Origin: an uncultured Chitinophaga sp.
GTDB lineage: Bacteria > Bacteroidota > Bacteroidia > Chitinophagales > Chitinophagaceae
Assembly: GCF_946479755.1 (NCBI RefSeq)
Contig: NZ_CAMLHC010000012.1
Coordinates: 1 to 64,000, forward strand
Direction: 5' to 3'
DNA: 64,000 nt
In this document: positions 36,112-45,245 of the stretch, in pieces
Layout: each line of letters starts with the position of its first letter
Position numbering within the stretch: position 1 is the stretch's first letter
The notes under the pieces: generated by a model
The model's input: the letters and a program-made list of their open reading frames with translations, nothing else
What the model was told of the DNA's origin: nothing
Databases searched by the model: none
Translations under genes and position numbers: made by a program

Positions 36112-37551
36112 ATGAGAAAATTATGGATGGCATTGGGTTGCGCGTGGCTCGCGGTAAATGCGGCCAGCGCGCAAACGGAAGAACCGCCGTATGTACCGGA
36201 AACAGACCCGGTGGTGGTGCAGAAACTGGAAGAGTGGCAGGACTGGAAGTTCGGGATGATCATTCACTGGGGACCTTATTCCCAGTGGGGCGTAGTGGAG
36301 TCCTGGAGTATTTGCCCGGAAGATGAGGAGTGGATCGGGCGTAAATATCCCAAAATGTCTTATTTCGAATACCTGCAAAAGTACCAGGCGTTGGGTAAAA
36401 CCTTTAACCCTACCGGGTTTGCCCCTGAAAAATGGGCCAAGGCCGCCAGGGAAGCCGGTATGAAATACCTGGTGTTCACCACCAAGCACCACGATGGCTA
36501 CTGTATGTTCGATACGAAGCAGACAGACTACCGGGTGACCGCGCCGGATGTGGCTTTCAGTAAAAATCCGCGCGCCAATATCGCGAAGGAAGTGTTTGAA
36601 GCGTTCCGTAAGGAAGGTATTCATGCGGGGGCTTATTTCTCCAAGCCCGACTGGCATTCCGATGCTTACTGGTGGAACTATTTCCCGCCGCGTGACCGTA
36701 ATGTGAACTATGATGTAAAAAAATACCCGGAGAGATGGAACCAGTTCAAGCAGTACACCTATAATCAGATTGAAGAGCTGATGACAGGCTACGGCAAGTT
36801 GGAGATCCTCTGGCTGGATGGCGGCTGGGTAAGGCCGTTGAAGCAGCAGACCAAAGAGTCGTTGTCATGGAGCAAGACCCTGCCGCAGGACCAGGACATC
36901 GATATGGGGCGGATCACCAAAATGGCCCGCAGTCACCAGCCGGGGCTGATCGTGGTAGACCGCAGCGTGCATGGCCCATATGAGAACTACCGCACGCCGG
37001 AGCAGCAGATCCCGGAAAAGCCGCTGGCCTATCCCTGGGAGACCTGCATGACCATGGCCAATTCCTAGTCTTATGTGCCGGATGACAAATACAAGCCGGT
37101 TGGTAAGCTTATCCACAATCTGGTGGATATCGTGGCCAAGGGCGGCAACTACCTGCTGAATGTGGGTCCTGGTCCTGATGGAGAGCTGCACGAGGCGGCT
37201 TATACCACCATGAAAGGGATCGGTGACTGGATGAAGGTGAATGGTGCGGCTATTTACGGTACCCGGGCGGTAGCGCCGTATAAAGACGGTAAAGTATGTT
37301 TCACCCGGAAAAAAGATGGCAGTGTGTATGCTATTTACCTGCTGGATGAGCAGGAGCGGCTGCCGGCCACCATCGTTTTTAAAGGACTGAAACCGGCTAA
37401 GGGGGCCTCTTTGCAGTTGCTGGGCGCTTCCGGTAAATTGGTGTGGAAAACCGAAGGGGACGCTGTTACCGTACATATCCCTGAAAAGCTTCGGCAGCAA
37501 GCCTGGAATTATGCCGTAGCGATCCGTATAGGGGCTGTGGAAAAAATGTGA
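36112..37551 (+). pseudogene. Alpha-L-fucosidase (GH29) interrupted by an in-frame TAG
   Basis: The sequence encodes a GH29 fucosidase of about 479 codons with a signal peptide (MRKLWMALGCAWLAVNAASAQ region). FGMIIHWGPYSQWGVVESW, YLVFTTKHHDGYCMFDT and LEILWLDGGW, which holds the nucleophile Asp, are intact. The frame is stopped by TAG at 37066-37068 between ANS and SYVPDD. Relatives as I recall read NSWSYVPDD, so a TGG tryptophan codon has become TAG. The remaining codons (37069-37551), with KGGNYLLNVGPGPDG, stay in frame. It could be a recent nonsense mutation or a sequencing error; the intact downstream part suggests it is young. It follows the beta-mannosidase directly. Confidence 0.85.
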
Positions 37552-37590
37552 AAATGATGTGAATTAGTGTTAATTTGTAGTGAATAATAA

Positions 37591-37630
37591 AAACAGGCAG
37601 CCAATAACCCAAGGCCGCCTGTTTTTTGTT
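37591..37630 (+). terminator. Terminator of the GH2-GH29 unit
   Basis: Arms 37591-37602 and 37613-37624 form a stem with one mismatch (AAACAGGC plus AGCC, paired with GGCC plus GCCTGTTT), followed by a T-rich tail, 39 bp after the fucosidase stop. Confidence 0.7.
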
Positions 37631-37661
37631 TTATAGGTAGATATGTCCAAAAAGGTTGACT

Positions 37662-38438
37662 ATGAACATGCAAACCCAAGTGAATAAGAATCCCCGGATT
37701 TTGCTGGCTGAGGATGATAAGGTACTGGGGGAAAACGTCAAAAGAAGCCTGGAGAGCATCGGTTATCAGGTAGAGCATTGTATGGACGGCGAGGACGCCT
37801 GGGAGGAATTTCAGCGCAGGCGGTACGACATGCTGCTGCTGGATATTGTCATGCCCCGGAAAAATGGTTTCCAGCTGGCCCGGGAGGTACGCAGCAAAAA
37901 CACGCTGGTGCCCATCTTCTTCCTGTCCGCCGAAAAAACCATGGACGCCGACAGGCTGGACGGTTTTAAGCTGGGAGCGGACGGCTACATCGTAAAGCCT
38001 TTCAGTTTCCTGGAACTGCAAAGGCGGGTGAAGGCCTTCCTCAAATGGACCCGGCCCCCCAAAACGGAACTGCTGATCGGCCACGTGGTGGGCGAACACA
38101 CGTTCAACTACCGCAAAATGAAAGTCTATCCCAAAGACAGCGAAAAAGCCTATGTGGCCACGTTTTCCCCAACAGAAGCCAAACTGCTGCGCTACTTCTT
38201 CAATCGCCCCAATGTCATTATCAAAAAAGACGAACTGCTGATGAAGCTCTGGGGACGCGACGACGTCACCTCCAGCCGCAGTATGGACGTATTTATCGGT
38301 AAGATCCGCAGACAGATGAAACGGGAACCCCGGCTCAACCTGGAAACGATCTTTAACGTAGGCATGCGCCTGAATGTCCCTAAAGACCTCCTTCTGCAAA
38401 AGATCACCATCCCGATCAACCCCCAGACCAAGCAATAG
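37662..38438 (+). CDS. OmpR-family response regulator (RprY-like)
   Basis: A 258-residue regulator. The receiver domain has the acidic pair in ILLAEDDKVLGE (about 14-25), the phospho-acceptor Asp in MLLLDIVMPRKNG (about 61), the Thr/Ser region FFLSAEK and the Lys in GYIVKPFSFLEL. The C-terminal winged-helix domain starts near 140, with ATFSPTEAKLLRYFF and SRSMDVFIGKIR. ATG 37662 is preferred over a TTG at 37656. No kinase is adjacent; the orphan kinase at 20991 is a possible partner. It has its own terminator upstream and 58 bp to rel/spoT. Confidence 0.88.
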   Translation: MNMQTQVNKNPRILLAEDDKVLGENVKRSLESIGYQVEHCMDGEDAWEEFQRRRYDMLLLDIVMPRKNGFQLAREVRSKNTLVPIFFLSAEKTMDADRLDGFKLGADGYIVKPFSFLELQRRVKAFLKWTRPPKTELLIGHVVGEHTFNYRKMKVYPKDSEKAYVATFSPTEAKLLRYFFNRPNVIIKKDELLMKLWGRDDVTSSRSMDVFIGKIRRQMKREPRLNLETIFNVGMRLNVPKDLLLQKITIPINPQTKQ

Positions 38439-38496
38439 CTGTGGCCTTTTGGCCCCTGTTTCTTTCAGATTATATTAAATCGTAACTTTAGGCCCA

Positions 38497-40746
38497 ATGG
38501 AAACAGCGGCAGTTCAAAAATATAATCTAGACGAAGAGCAGGAAAAAAAAGAAATCGTCCGGCATTACCGCGCCTTGCTGAGGGCGCTCAAACCCCGTCT
38601 GAAAAAAGGCGACAGGGAGCTGGTACGTACTGCTTTTGAAATGGCAGCGGATGCCCATAAGGAAATGCGCCGTAAATCAGGCGAACCCTATATCCTGCAT
38701 CCCCTCGCCGTGGCACAGATATGCGTGGAAGAAATCGGCCTGGGCGTACGCTCGGCTATCTGCGCCTTGTTGCACGATACCGTGGAAGACACGGAAGTGA
38801 CCCTCGAAGACGTAGCCCGCGAATTCGGTAATGAAATCGCTCACATCGTGGATGGCCTTACCAAAATATCCACCGTCATCGACTCCAACACAAGCACCGC
38901 ACAAGCGGAAAACTTCAAGAAAATACTCCTCACCCTGGCAGACGACCCCAGGGTGATCCTGATCAAGCTGGCCGACAGGTTGCATAATATGCGTACCCTC
39001 GACAGCATGAGCCGGGAAAAACAGCTGAAAATAGCGTCTGAGACGGTGTTTATCTACGCCCCGCTGGCACACCGCCTCGGATTGTACAATATCAAGTCCG
39101 AGATGGAAGACCTGGCCATGAAATACACGGAGCAGCAAACCTACCGTGAAATCGCCCGGCGCCTCAAGGAAACCAAACGTGAACGTACCCGCTATATCAA
39201 CGAATTCATCAAGCCTATCAAGGAAGTGTTGCAGGAGGAAGGGTTTAACTTCGAGATCTTCGGCCGCCCGAAATCCATCCACTCCATCCACAACAAAATC
39301 AAAACAAAAGGCGTAGCCTTTGAAGAGGTGTACGACCTTTTTGCCATCCGTATCATCCTCGACTCCCCGATAGACAAGGAAAAGGCCGACTGCTGGAAAG
39401 TATATTCCATCATCACCGACTTTTACCACCCCAGCCCGGAACGTACGCGCGACTGGCTCAGTAACCCCAAATCCAACGGGTATGAAGCCCTGCACGTAAC
39501 AGTAATGGGCCCCCAGGGTAAATGGGTGGAAGTACAGATCCGCTCCAAACGCATGAACGACTACGCCGAAAAAGGAGTAGCCGCTCACTGGCGCTACAAG
39601 GAAGGCGCCCAGAACCCACAACAGGAATCCAAATTCGACCAGTGGTTTACCCAGATACGGGAAATCCTCAGTAACCCGGATTCCAATACGCTCGACTTCC
39701 TCGCCGATTTTAAAAGCAATCTCTTTACGGAAGAGATCTATGTCTATACGCCGAAAGGTGACCTGAAAATATTGCCGGTCAACTCTACCGCGCTGGACTT
39801 CGCCTACGCCATCCACAGCGCCGTGGGCAACAAGTGTATCGGCGCCAAGGTCAACTATAAACTGGTGCCGCTCAGCCATAAACTGCGCAGCGGGGACCAG
39901 GTGGAAATCATTACCTCCAATAAACAGAAGCCCTCGGAAGACTGGCTCAACTTTGTGCTCACCGCCAAAGCCAAGTCCAAGATCAAAGACGCCCTGAAGG
40001 AGGAAAAAAGGAAGGTGGCCATGGATGGGAAAGCCGCGCTGGAACGCAAGCTGGACCATATGAAGATCACCGCCAGCCAGCACAACATCAATGAGCTGGT
40101 ACAGTTCTATAAACAACCGTCGCCGCTCGATCTGTATTACCAGATTGCGGTCAAAAATATCGACCTGAAAGAGCTGAAACAGTTCTCCCTGCTGGGAGAC
40201 AAGCTGGAGCAGCCCAAGCCGGTCAAACAGCCGGAACATGTGCCGGAAGAACACGTCAAACACCAGATCCCCAGCAAAAAAGACGCGGAACTGATCATTT
40301 TCGGCGAAAGCTCCGACAAGATCGCCTATAAACTGGCCAACTGCTGCCGCCCTATCCCGGGCGACGATGTGTTCGGCTTTATCACTGCCAGCGAAGGCCT
40401 GAAGATACACCGTACCAACTGCCCCAATGCCGCCCAGCTGCTGGCCAACTATGGCCACCGCGTGGTGAAAACCAAATGGGTGAAGAACAGGGAGATCTCT
40501 TTCCTCACCGGGTTACGGATCATCGGTATGGACGATGTGGGCGTTATCCACAAAATCACCAATATCATCTCCGGTGAACTCAAAGTCAATATCTCCGCGC
40601 TCAGCATCGAATCCAAAGAAGGGCTGTTTGAAGGCCTCATCAAAGTATACGTACATGATAAGGAAGAGCTGGATGAACTGGTAGAACGGCTGAAGAAACT
40701 GGATGGCATCCAGTCCGTACAACGACTCGAAGAATCACAATTATAG
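38497..40746 (+). CDS. spoT: Bifunctional (p)ppGpp synthetase/hydrolase
   Basis: A 749-residue Rel/SpoT enzyme. The N-terminal HD domain has HPLAVAQI, LLHDTVEDTEVTLEDV and ADRLHNMRTL, so the hydrolase should be active. The synthetase part has FGRPKSIHSIHNK, WLSNPKSNGYEALHVTV and WVEVQIRSKRMNDYAEKGVAAHW. TGS (from about 410, TPKGDLKILP) and a C-terminal ACT domain follow. A single bifunctional Rel is usual in the phylum, so the symbol rel would be equally fitting. A palindromic element begins directly after the stop codon. Confidence 0.96.
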   Translation: METAAVQKYNLDEEQEKKEIVRHYRALLRALKPRLKKGDRELVRTAFEMAADAHKEMRRKSGEPYILHPLAVAQICVEEIGLGVRSAICALLHDTVEDTEVTLEDVAREFGNEIAHIVDGLTKISTVIDSNTSTAQAENFKKILLTLADDPRVILIKLADRLHNMRTLDSMSREKQLKIASETVFIYAPLAHRLGLYNIKSEMEDLAMKYTEQQTYREIARRLKETKRERTRYINEFIKPIKEVLQEEGFNFEIFGRPKSIHSIHNKIKTKGVAFEEVYDLFAIRIILDSPIDKEKADCWKVYSIITDFYHPSPERTRDWLSNPKSNGYEALHVTVMGPQGKWVEVQIRSKRMNDYAEKGVAAHWRYKEGAQNPQQESKFDQWFTQIREILSNPDSNTLDFLADFKSNLFTEEIYVYTPKGDLKILPVNSTALDFAYAIHSAVGNKCIGAKVNYKLVPLSHKLRSGDQVEIITSNKQKPSEDWLNFVLTAKAKSKIKDALKEEKRKVAMDGKAALERKLDHMKITASQHNINELVQFYKQPSPLDLYYQIAVKNIDLKELKQFSLLGDKLEQPKPVKQPEHVPEEHVKHQIPSKKDAELIIFGESSDKIAYKLANCCRPIPGDDVFGFITASEGLKIHRTNCPNAAQLLANYGHRVVKTKWVKNREISFLTGLRIIGMDDVGVIHKITNIISGELKVNISALSIESKEGLFEGLIKVYVHDKEELDELVERLKKLDGIQSVQRLEESQL

Positions 40747-40940
40747 GCCCGTAAAGCCGTATAGAGCGCGCAAAGCAATCAAGGAAATAATATAATAAAT
40801 TTTAATATTTTTCTTGCTTGCTTTGCTTTTGTATGCTTTGTTGCGGAACGTCTTTGTGTGCAACAGGGATGGCCGTGTTGCCTGCGTAAGGCGTAAGCCT
40901 TTGCGCGCTTAAAATTCTTCTCCGTGTTCTTTGCGAGAGA
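40747..40940. repeat. Intergenic palindromic element with CGCAAAG words (B)
   Basis: It starts on the first base after the rel stop codon and ends 2 bp before the purA promoter. CGCGCAAAG occurs at the left (about 40667+100) and its complement at the right, CTTTGCGCGC (about 40900), with a second CTTTGCGAGAGAA at the far right end (about 40929-40941). An inner stem pairs 40770-40788 with 40807-40826 (imperfect). It resembles elements A and the GxxExxY-bearing element by sequence words, not by full alignment. No gene inside. Confidence 0.6.
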
Positions 40941-40942
40941 AA

Positions 40943-40973
40943 TTTGATTTTGTGGTATTTCAGCGTAATTTTG
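40943..40973 (+). promoter_or_regulatory. Promoter of purA
   Basis: TTTG (40943-40946), a spacer of exactly 19 bp and TAATTTTG (40966-40973) match the Bacteroidota consensus. The start codon of purA is at 41017, leaving a leader of about 40 nt. Confidence 0.7.
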
Positions 40974-41016
40974 CCACTTCTTTTAAAAGCAACCTCCGAT
41001 AATTAATTAAATCATT

Positions 41017-42288
41017 ATGGTAGACGTTTTGTTAGGCCTGCAATGGGGCGACGAAGGCAAAGGTAAAATTGTGGACTATTTTGCCGGCAGGTACGACGTG
41101 ATTGCCCGTTTCCAGGGTGGACCAAATGCTGGCCATACACTGTATGTAAACGGTCAGAAAGTAGTTTTGCGCACCATTCCTTCCGGTGTGTTCCATGACA
41201 AAACCATTAACCTGATCGGTAATGGCGTGGTGTTGGACCCTGTAGCTTTCAAGAAAGAAAGCGAAGATATCGCTGCCCTGGGCATCGACCTGACAAAAAA
41301 CCTGTTTATCGCGGAAAAAACGCATATTATTGTTCCTACGCACCGTGCGCTGGATAAAGCTTCCGAGATCTCCAAAGGACACGACAAAATCGGCTCTACC
41401 CTGAAAGGTATCGGTCCTGCTTATATGGACAAAACCGGCAGAAACGGCCTGCGTGTAGGCGACGTGATCTCCCCTGATTTTAAAACGCTGTACGAAAAGC
41501 TGAAGCAGAAACACCTGCAGATGCTGTCCCAATACAATGTGGAAGGGCTGGAGGCTGATATCGAAGCCTGGGAAAAAGAATTCTTCGAGGCAGTACCTTT
41601 CCTGCAGAAGATGAACATCGTCAGCGGTGAATACTTCCTGAACGAGAAACTGAAAGCCGGTAAAAAAGTACTGGCGGAAGGCGCACAGGGAAGCATGCTG
41701 GACGTGGACTTCGGTACCTATCCGTTTGTCACTTCCTCCAACACTATTTCTGCCGGCGTATGTACCGGGCTGGGCATTGCTCCGCAATGGATCAAAGAAG
41801 TGATTGGCGTTACCAAAGCTTATTGCACCCGCGTGGGCAGCGGTCCTTTCCCGACAGAACTGCATGACGAAACCGGGGAACAACTGCGTGCCGCCGGTCA
41901 TGAATTCGGCGCCGTAACCGGCCGTCCCCGCCGCTGTGGCTGGATCGACCTGGTAGCCCTGAACTATACCTGTATGCTGAGTGGCGTTACCCAACTGGTA
42001 ATGACCAAAAGCGACGTGCTCGATGAATTTGACGAAGTACTCGCCTGCACCGCCTACGACATCAATGGCCAACAGACGAAACAATTGCCTTTCCAACTCA
42101 ACGGACTGGAGGTGAAACCGGTATGGGAAACCTTCAAAGGATGGAGCGACAAGACTGCTACCTGCAAGCAGTTCAACGAGTTACCTTCAGAGATGAAAAC
42201 TTTTGTGGAAGCAGTAGATAATTATCTGGGCGTTCCCGTGAAATACGTTTCCAACGGGCCGGGACGGGACCAGATACTGGAGCGCTAA
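41017..42288 (+). CDS. purA: Adenylosuccinate synthetase
   Basis: A 423-residue enzyme that makes adenylosuccinate from IMP, aspartate and GTP. The phosphate-binding loop GLQWGDEGKGKIVD (about 6-19), GPNAGHTLYV (about 34-43), KGIGPAYMDKTGRNGLRVGD, EGAQGSMLDVDFGTYPFVTSSNT, and the C-terminal GRPRRCGWIDLVAL and YVSNGPGRDQIL are standard. Length is normal. It has its own promoter. The acidic AT-hook-like gene follows after 93 bp. Confidence 0.98.
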   Translation: MVDVLLGLQWGDEGKGKIVDYFAGRYDVIARFQGGPNAGHTLYVNGQKVVLRTIPSGVFHDKTINLIGNGVVLDPVAFKKESEDIAALGIDLTKNLFIAEKTHIIVPTHRALDKASEISKGHDKIGSTLKGIGPAYMDKTGRNGLRVGDVISPDFKTLYEKLKQKHLQMLSQYNVEGLEADIEAWEKEFFEAVPFLQKMNIVSGEYFLNEKLKAGKKVLAEGAQGSMLDVDFGTYPFVTSSNTISAGVCTGLGIAPQWIKEVIGVTKAYCTRVGSGPFPTELHDETGEQLRAAGHEFGAVTGRPRRCGWIDLVALNYTCMLSGVTQLVMTKSDVLDEFDEVLACTAYDINGQQTKQLPFQLNGLEVKPVWETFKGWSDKTATCKQFNELPSEMKTFVEAVDNYLGVPVKYVSNGPGRDQILER

Positions 42289-42381
42289 ACCTCAAAAATT
42301 AAGGAAAAAAAACGGCAAAAAAAATTTGGCTAATCAAAAAAACTGTTAAAACTTTACGGCAAAGAAATAAGTGAACCTATT

Positions 42382-42834
42382 ATGAAATCAAAATCTGATA
42401 AAGAGAAAGAGACGAAAAAAACTACTTCTCCTAAGACTGCAAAAGACGCTCCTAAAGCTGCGGCCAAGCCTAAGAAAGAGGTGGATGAAGATGATGAGGA
42501 AGACGAGGATGAAGAGGAAACTGCATCCAAGAAACCCTCAAAGAAATCAGATAAGTCAGCATCCAAATCCAAACGCAAAAGCGATGACGATGAGGAAGAT
42601 GACGAAGATGATGATGATATGGATGATATGGATGACGCGTGGGAAAAGGGCGAGGACGATGACTACGATCCGGACTTTGAAGAGTTTGACATGCCTAAGT
42701 CAAAAGGTAAACGCGGCCGCCCTGCAGGTGGTAGCAAAAAAACCGATGATGACGATGATCTGGGCCTGGACGACGACTTCAAGGACATGGACCTGTTCAA
42801 TGACCGCTTTGACGACGACGACGACGATTTTTAA
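42382..42834 (+). CDS. Acidic/Lys-rich low-complexity protein with AT-hook-like motif
   Basis: A 150-residue protein of unknown family. The N-terminal 40 residues are Lys/Thr/Ala-rich like histone H1 tails. Two long Asp/Glu-rich blocks (about 35-50 and 68-90) alternate with a Lys/Ser-rich block (about 50-65). Then comes a more ordered segment (YDPDFEEFDMPKSKGKRGRPAGG) and the AT-hook-like core GKRGRPAGGSKK (about 111-122), which could contact the DNA minor groove, and an Asp-rich end. A nucleoid- or histone-chaperone-like role is a guess from composition. It lies after purA and before pabB on the same strand. Confidence 0.7.
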   Translation: MKSKSDKEKETKKTTSPKTAKDAPKAAAKPKKEVDEDDEEDEDEEETASKKPSKKSDKSASKSKRKSDDDEEDDEDDDDMDDMDDAWEKGEDDDYDPDFEEFDMPKSKGKRGRPAGGSKKTDDDDDLGLDDDFKDMDLFNDRFDDDDDDF

Positions 42835-42906
42835 GGATTAAAAGCGATTAGTATCAGAATATTTCACACTTTTCCGGTCAACGATCAGAAAGTATTTAAA
42901 CAACAA

Positions 42907-44148
42907 ATGTTGAATTGGGCCAACCAGTTCAACATTTGTTGTTTATTGGATAACAATAACTATCCCTCTGCTTATCATCGTTTTGAAACACTGCTGGCCG
43001 CAGATGCGCTGCAAACGCTGGAAGCCCCCGCCGGTAACGCTTTCCCCGCGCTGGAACAGTTCTATGCCACCCACCGCGACTGGCTTTTCGGTCATCTCGC
43101 CTACGACCTGAAAAACGAAACATCCCCCGGCCTGCGCTCCGGTAACCCTGACGGTACCGGCTTTCCGGACCTGCACTTTTTCCGGCCCAGGATCGTTATC
43201 TTCCTGGAAAACAATACCGTACATATCGGCGGCCTCCATTTCTCACACGAAGATGCTATGCAGGTGTACCGGGAATGCCTTCGTATGCCCGTTGCCGTTA
43301 TTGCGCCTTTCGCGCCGCGGCTGACCACCCTGCAGGCACGCCTCGATCACACCCGCTATATCAGCGCCGTCAAAAGCCTGCAGGCACATATCCTCCGCGG
43401 TGATTGTTACGAGGTCAACTTCTGCCGCGAGAATTTCATGGAAGATGCCACCGTGCATCCGCCCGCATTGTTCTCGCAGCTCAATACATTGTCCCCCGCA
43501 CCGTTTGCAGCTTACTACCGTTTGCAGGACCGTTACCTGATCAGCTCCAGCCCCGAAAGATATCTTCAGAAAACAGGTGGCACGGTCATCTCCCAACCCA
43601 TCAAAGGCACCAGCAGAAAAGATGCTGACCCGGTACAGGACAAGGCGCTGCAGGAAGCGCTGCGCAACAACCCCAAAGAACGGGCAGAAAATATTATGGT
43701 GGTAGACCTGGTGCGTAATGACCTGTCATATACCGCCTTACGGGGCAGTGTACACGTAAAGGAACTGTGCGGCATCTACTCCTTTGCACAGGTACACCAG
43801 ATGATCTCTACCGTGGCGGCGGAAACAGCCCCCGGCACACGGTTGACAGACATTCTGAAACATACGTTTCCCATGGGGTCCATGACCGGCGCACCCAAAA
43901 TCCGCGTGATGCAGCTGATAGAAGAATATGAGCAAAGCCGCCGCGGGCTTTACTCCGGCGCTGTAGGATACATTACGCCGGAAGGGGATTTTGACTTCAA
44001 TGTAGTGATCCGCAGCATTATCTACAACGCCACCCGGCAATACCTGTCCTTCCAGACCGGCTCCGCGGTCACCTTCTACAGCGATCCCGAACAGGAATGG
44101 GAAGAATGCCTGCTGAAAGCTGCGGCTATGGTGCGGTTATTTGAATAG
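42907..44148 (+). CDS. pabB: Aminodeoxychorismate synthase component I
   Basis: A 413-residue chorismate-binding enzyme that aminates chorismate for folate synthesis. The C-terminal half holds ISSSPERYLQKTGGTVISQPIKGTSRKD, RAENIMVVDLVRNDLS, FPMGSMTGAPKIRVMQLIEEYE and GYITPEGDFDFNVVIRS, all of the PabB/TrpE type. The short N-terminal part favours PabB over TrpE. The ATG at 42907 is preceded in frame by 22 open codons that look coding (RIFHTFPVNDQKVFKQQ), with no ATG, GTG or TTG; a rare start such as ATT at 42847 may be used. No PabA gene is adjacent. Confidence 0.9.
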   Translation: MLNWANQFNICCLLDNNNYPSAYHRFETLLAADALQTLEAPAGNAFPALEQFYATHRDWLFGHLAYDLKNETSPGLRSGNPDGTGFPDLHFFRPRIVIFLENNTVHIGGLHFSHEDAMQVYRECLRMPVAVIAPFAPRLTTLQARLDHTRYISAVKSLQAHILRGDCYEVNFCRENFMEDATVHPPALFSQLNTLSPAPFAAYYRLQDRYLISSSPERYLQKTGGTVISQPIKGTSRKDADPVQDKALQEALRNNPKERAENIMVVDLVRNDLSYTALRGSVHVKELCGIYSFAQVHQMISTVAAETAPGTRLTDILKHTFPMGSMTGAPKIRVMQLIEEYEQSRRGLYSGAVGYITPEGDFDFNVVIRSIIYNATRQYLSFQTGSAVTFYSDPEQEWEECLLKAAAMVRLFE

Positions 44149-45048
44149 CTGTGCCATCGCTTCCCCGATAGTAGGGTAGGAGAACTGAAAACCCGTGTTC
44201 TGGATCTTTTGCGACGACGCATTCACACTTTTTAATACTTCAATACTCATCTCCCCCAGCGCCAGTTTCAGGGCGAAAGCCGGCACATAGCTGGTAATGA
44301 AACTGTTGCCTTTGGCGGCACGCGCCATGGCCAGCATCAGCTCTTTATGCCGCACCGGTTGCGGCGCTACGGCGTTATAGGTGCCTTCCAGGTGGTCGTT
44401 TACAATGGCGTTGAAATACAGCCGTACCAGGTCCTGTATATGAATCCAGCTGATGTACTGATCGCCGGACCCCAGCACCGTGGCAAAACCAAATTTCAGC
44501 GGTTTGTAGAACTCTTTGAGGGCGCCGCCTTCCCGGCTCAGCGCTATCCCTGTACGGAAAATCACCAGCTTCTTGTCTAGTGCCTTTACCGGCGTAATGC
44601 TTTGCTCCCAGGCAAGGGTGGTGCTGCCCAGGTAGTCGGTGGCAGCCGGGTCTGTTTCTGTAAAGACGTGATCTTTCGTTTCCCCGTAATAACCGGTAGC
44701 GGAAGCGCTGATCACTTTTCTGATTTTATTGGGATGGGTTTGCAGGGATTTCACAATCAGTTCACTGCTTTTGGTGCGGCTCTCGAGGATCTCCTGTTTC
44801 CGGGCTGCTGTCCACCGTTTTTCTCCTACGTTGGCGCCTGCCAGATGGACGATATAATCGGCCTCCTGCAGGGCGTTTACATCCAGCGTTTGATTGTCCA
44901 CGTCCCAGGCGGCATAACGGACCGCTGTATTGGTGCCCTTCGCCGGATTTCTGGTAAGGATGATCACTTTATAGCCGCGCTCCAGCAGCAGCCGGGTTAG
45001 TGCCGTTCCTACCAGTCCCGTCCCACCGGTTATCATAACGGTCTCCAT
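44137..45048 (-). CDS. TIGR01777-family NAD-dependent epimerase (copy 2)
   Basis: A 303-residue extended SDR of the same TIGR01777 family as the protein at 2994-3941. NAD-binding loop GGTGLVGTALTR (about 8-19), HLAGANVGEKRW and VISASATGYYGET, with the C-terminal DUF1731 region (ALGEMSIEVLKSVNASSQKIQNTGF) that includes the family's typical S/N-Q segment. It overlaps the 3' end of the convergent pabB by 12 bp. Substrate unknown. Confidence 0.88.
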   Translation of the reverse strand: METVMITGGTGLVGTALTRLLLERGYKVIILTRNPAKGTNTAVRYAAWDVDNQTLDVNALQEADYIVHLAGANVGEKRWTAARKQEILESRTKSSELIVKSLQTHPNKIRKVISASATGYYGETKDHVFTETDPAATDYLGSTTLAWEQSITPVKALDKKLVIFRTGIALSREGGALKEFYKPLKFGFATVLGSGDQYISWIHIQDLVRLYFNAIVNDHLEGTYNAVAPQPVRHKELMLAMARAAKGNSFITSYVPAFALKLALGEMSIEVLKSVNASSQKIQNTGFQFSYPTIGEAMAQLFK

Positions 45049-45245
45049 CAGGTATATCTTGCTTTAAAAATATTTTATTAAAAATACACAATAAATCCCG
45101 CCTTTTGGTATTTAAGTAAAGACGCGGTTTACATCGTGTAAATTGCTATATTAATTTCTGATTTTTAATGTAAGTTTGGAAATGACGCGGCTGTTCACGT
45201 CATCTACCATTTTCATCATCAGCATTATTGAAACTACATCAGAGT

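Noticed and set aside
36106..37068. Treating the first part of the fucosidase as a complete short gene
   Set aside because: The downstream frame continues the same GH29 domain without gap, so one interrupted gene is the simpler view.
38677..40458. 593-codon open frame antisense to rel/spoT
   Set aside because: It is a shadow of a long conserved gene on the other strand; no family-like sequence or start signal.
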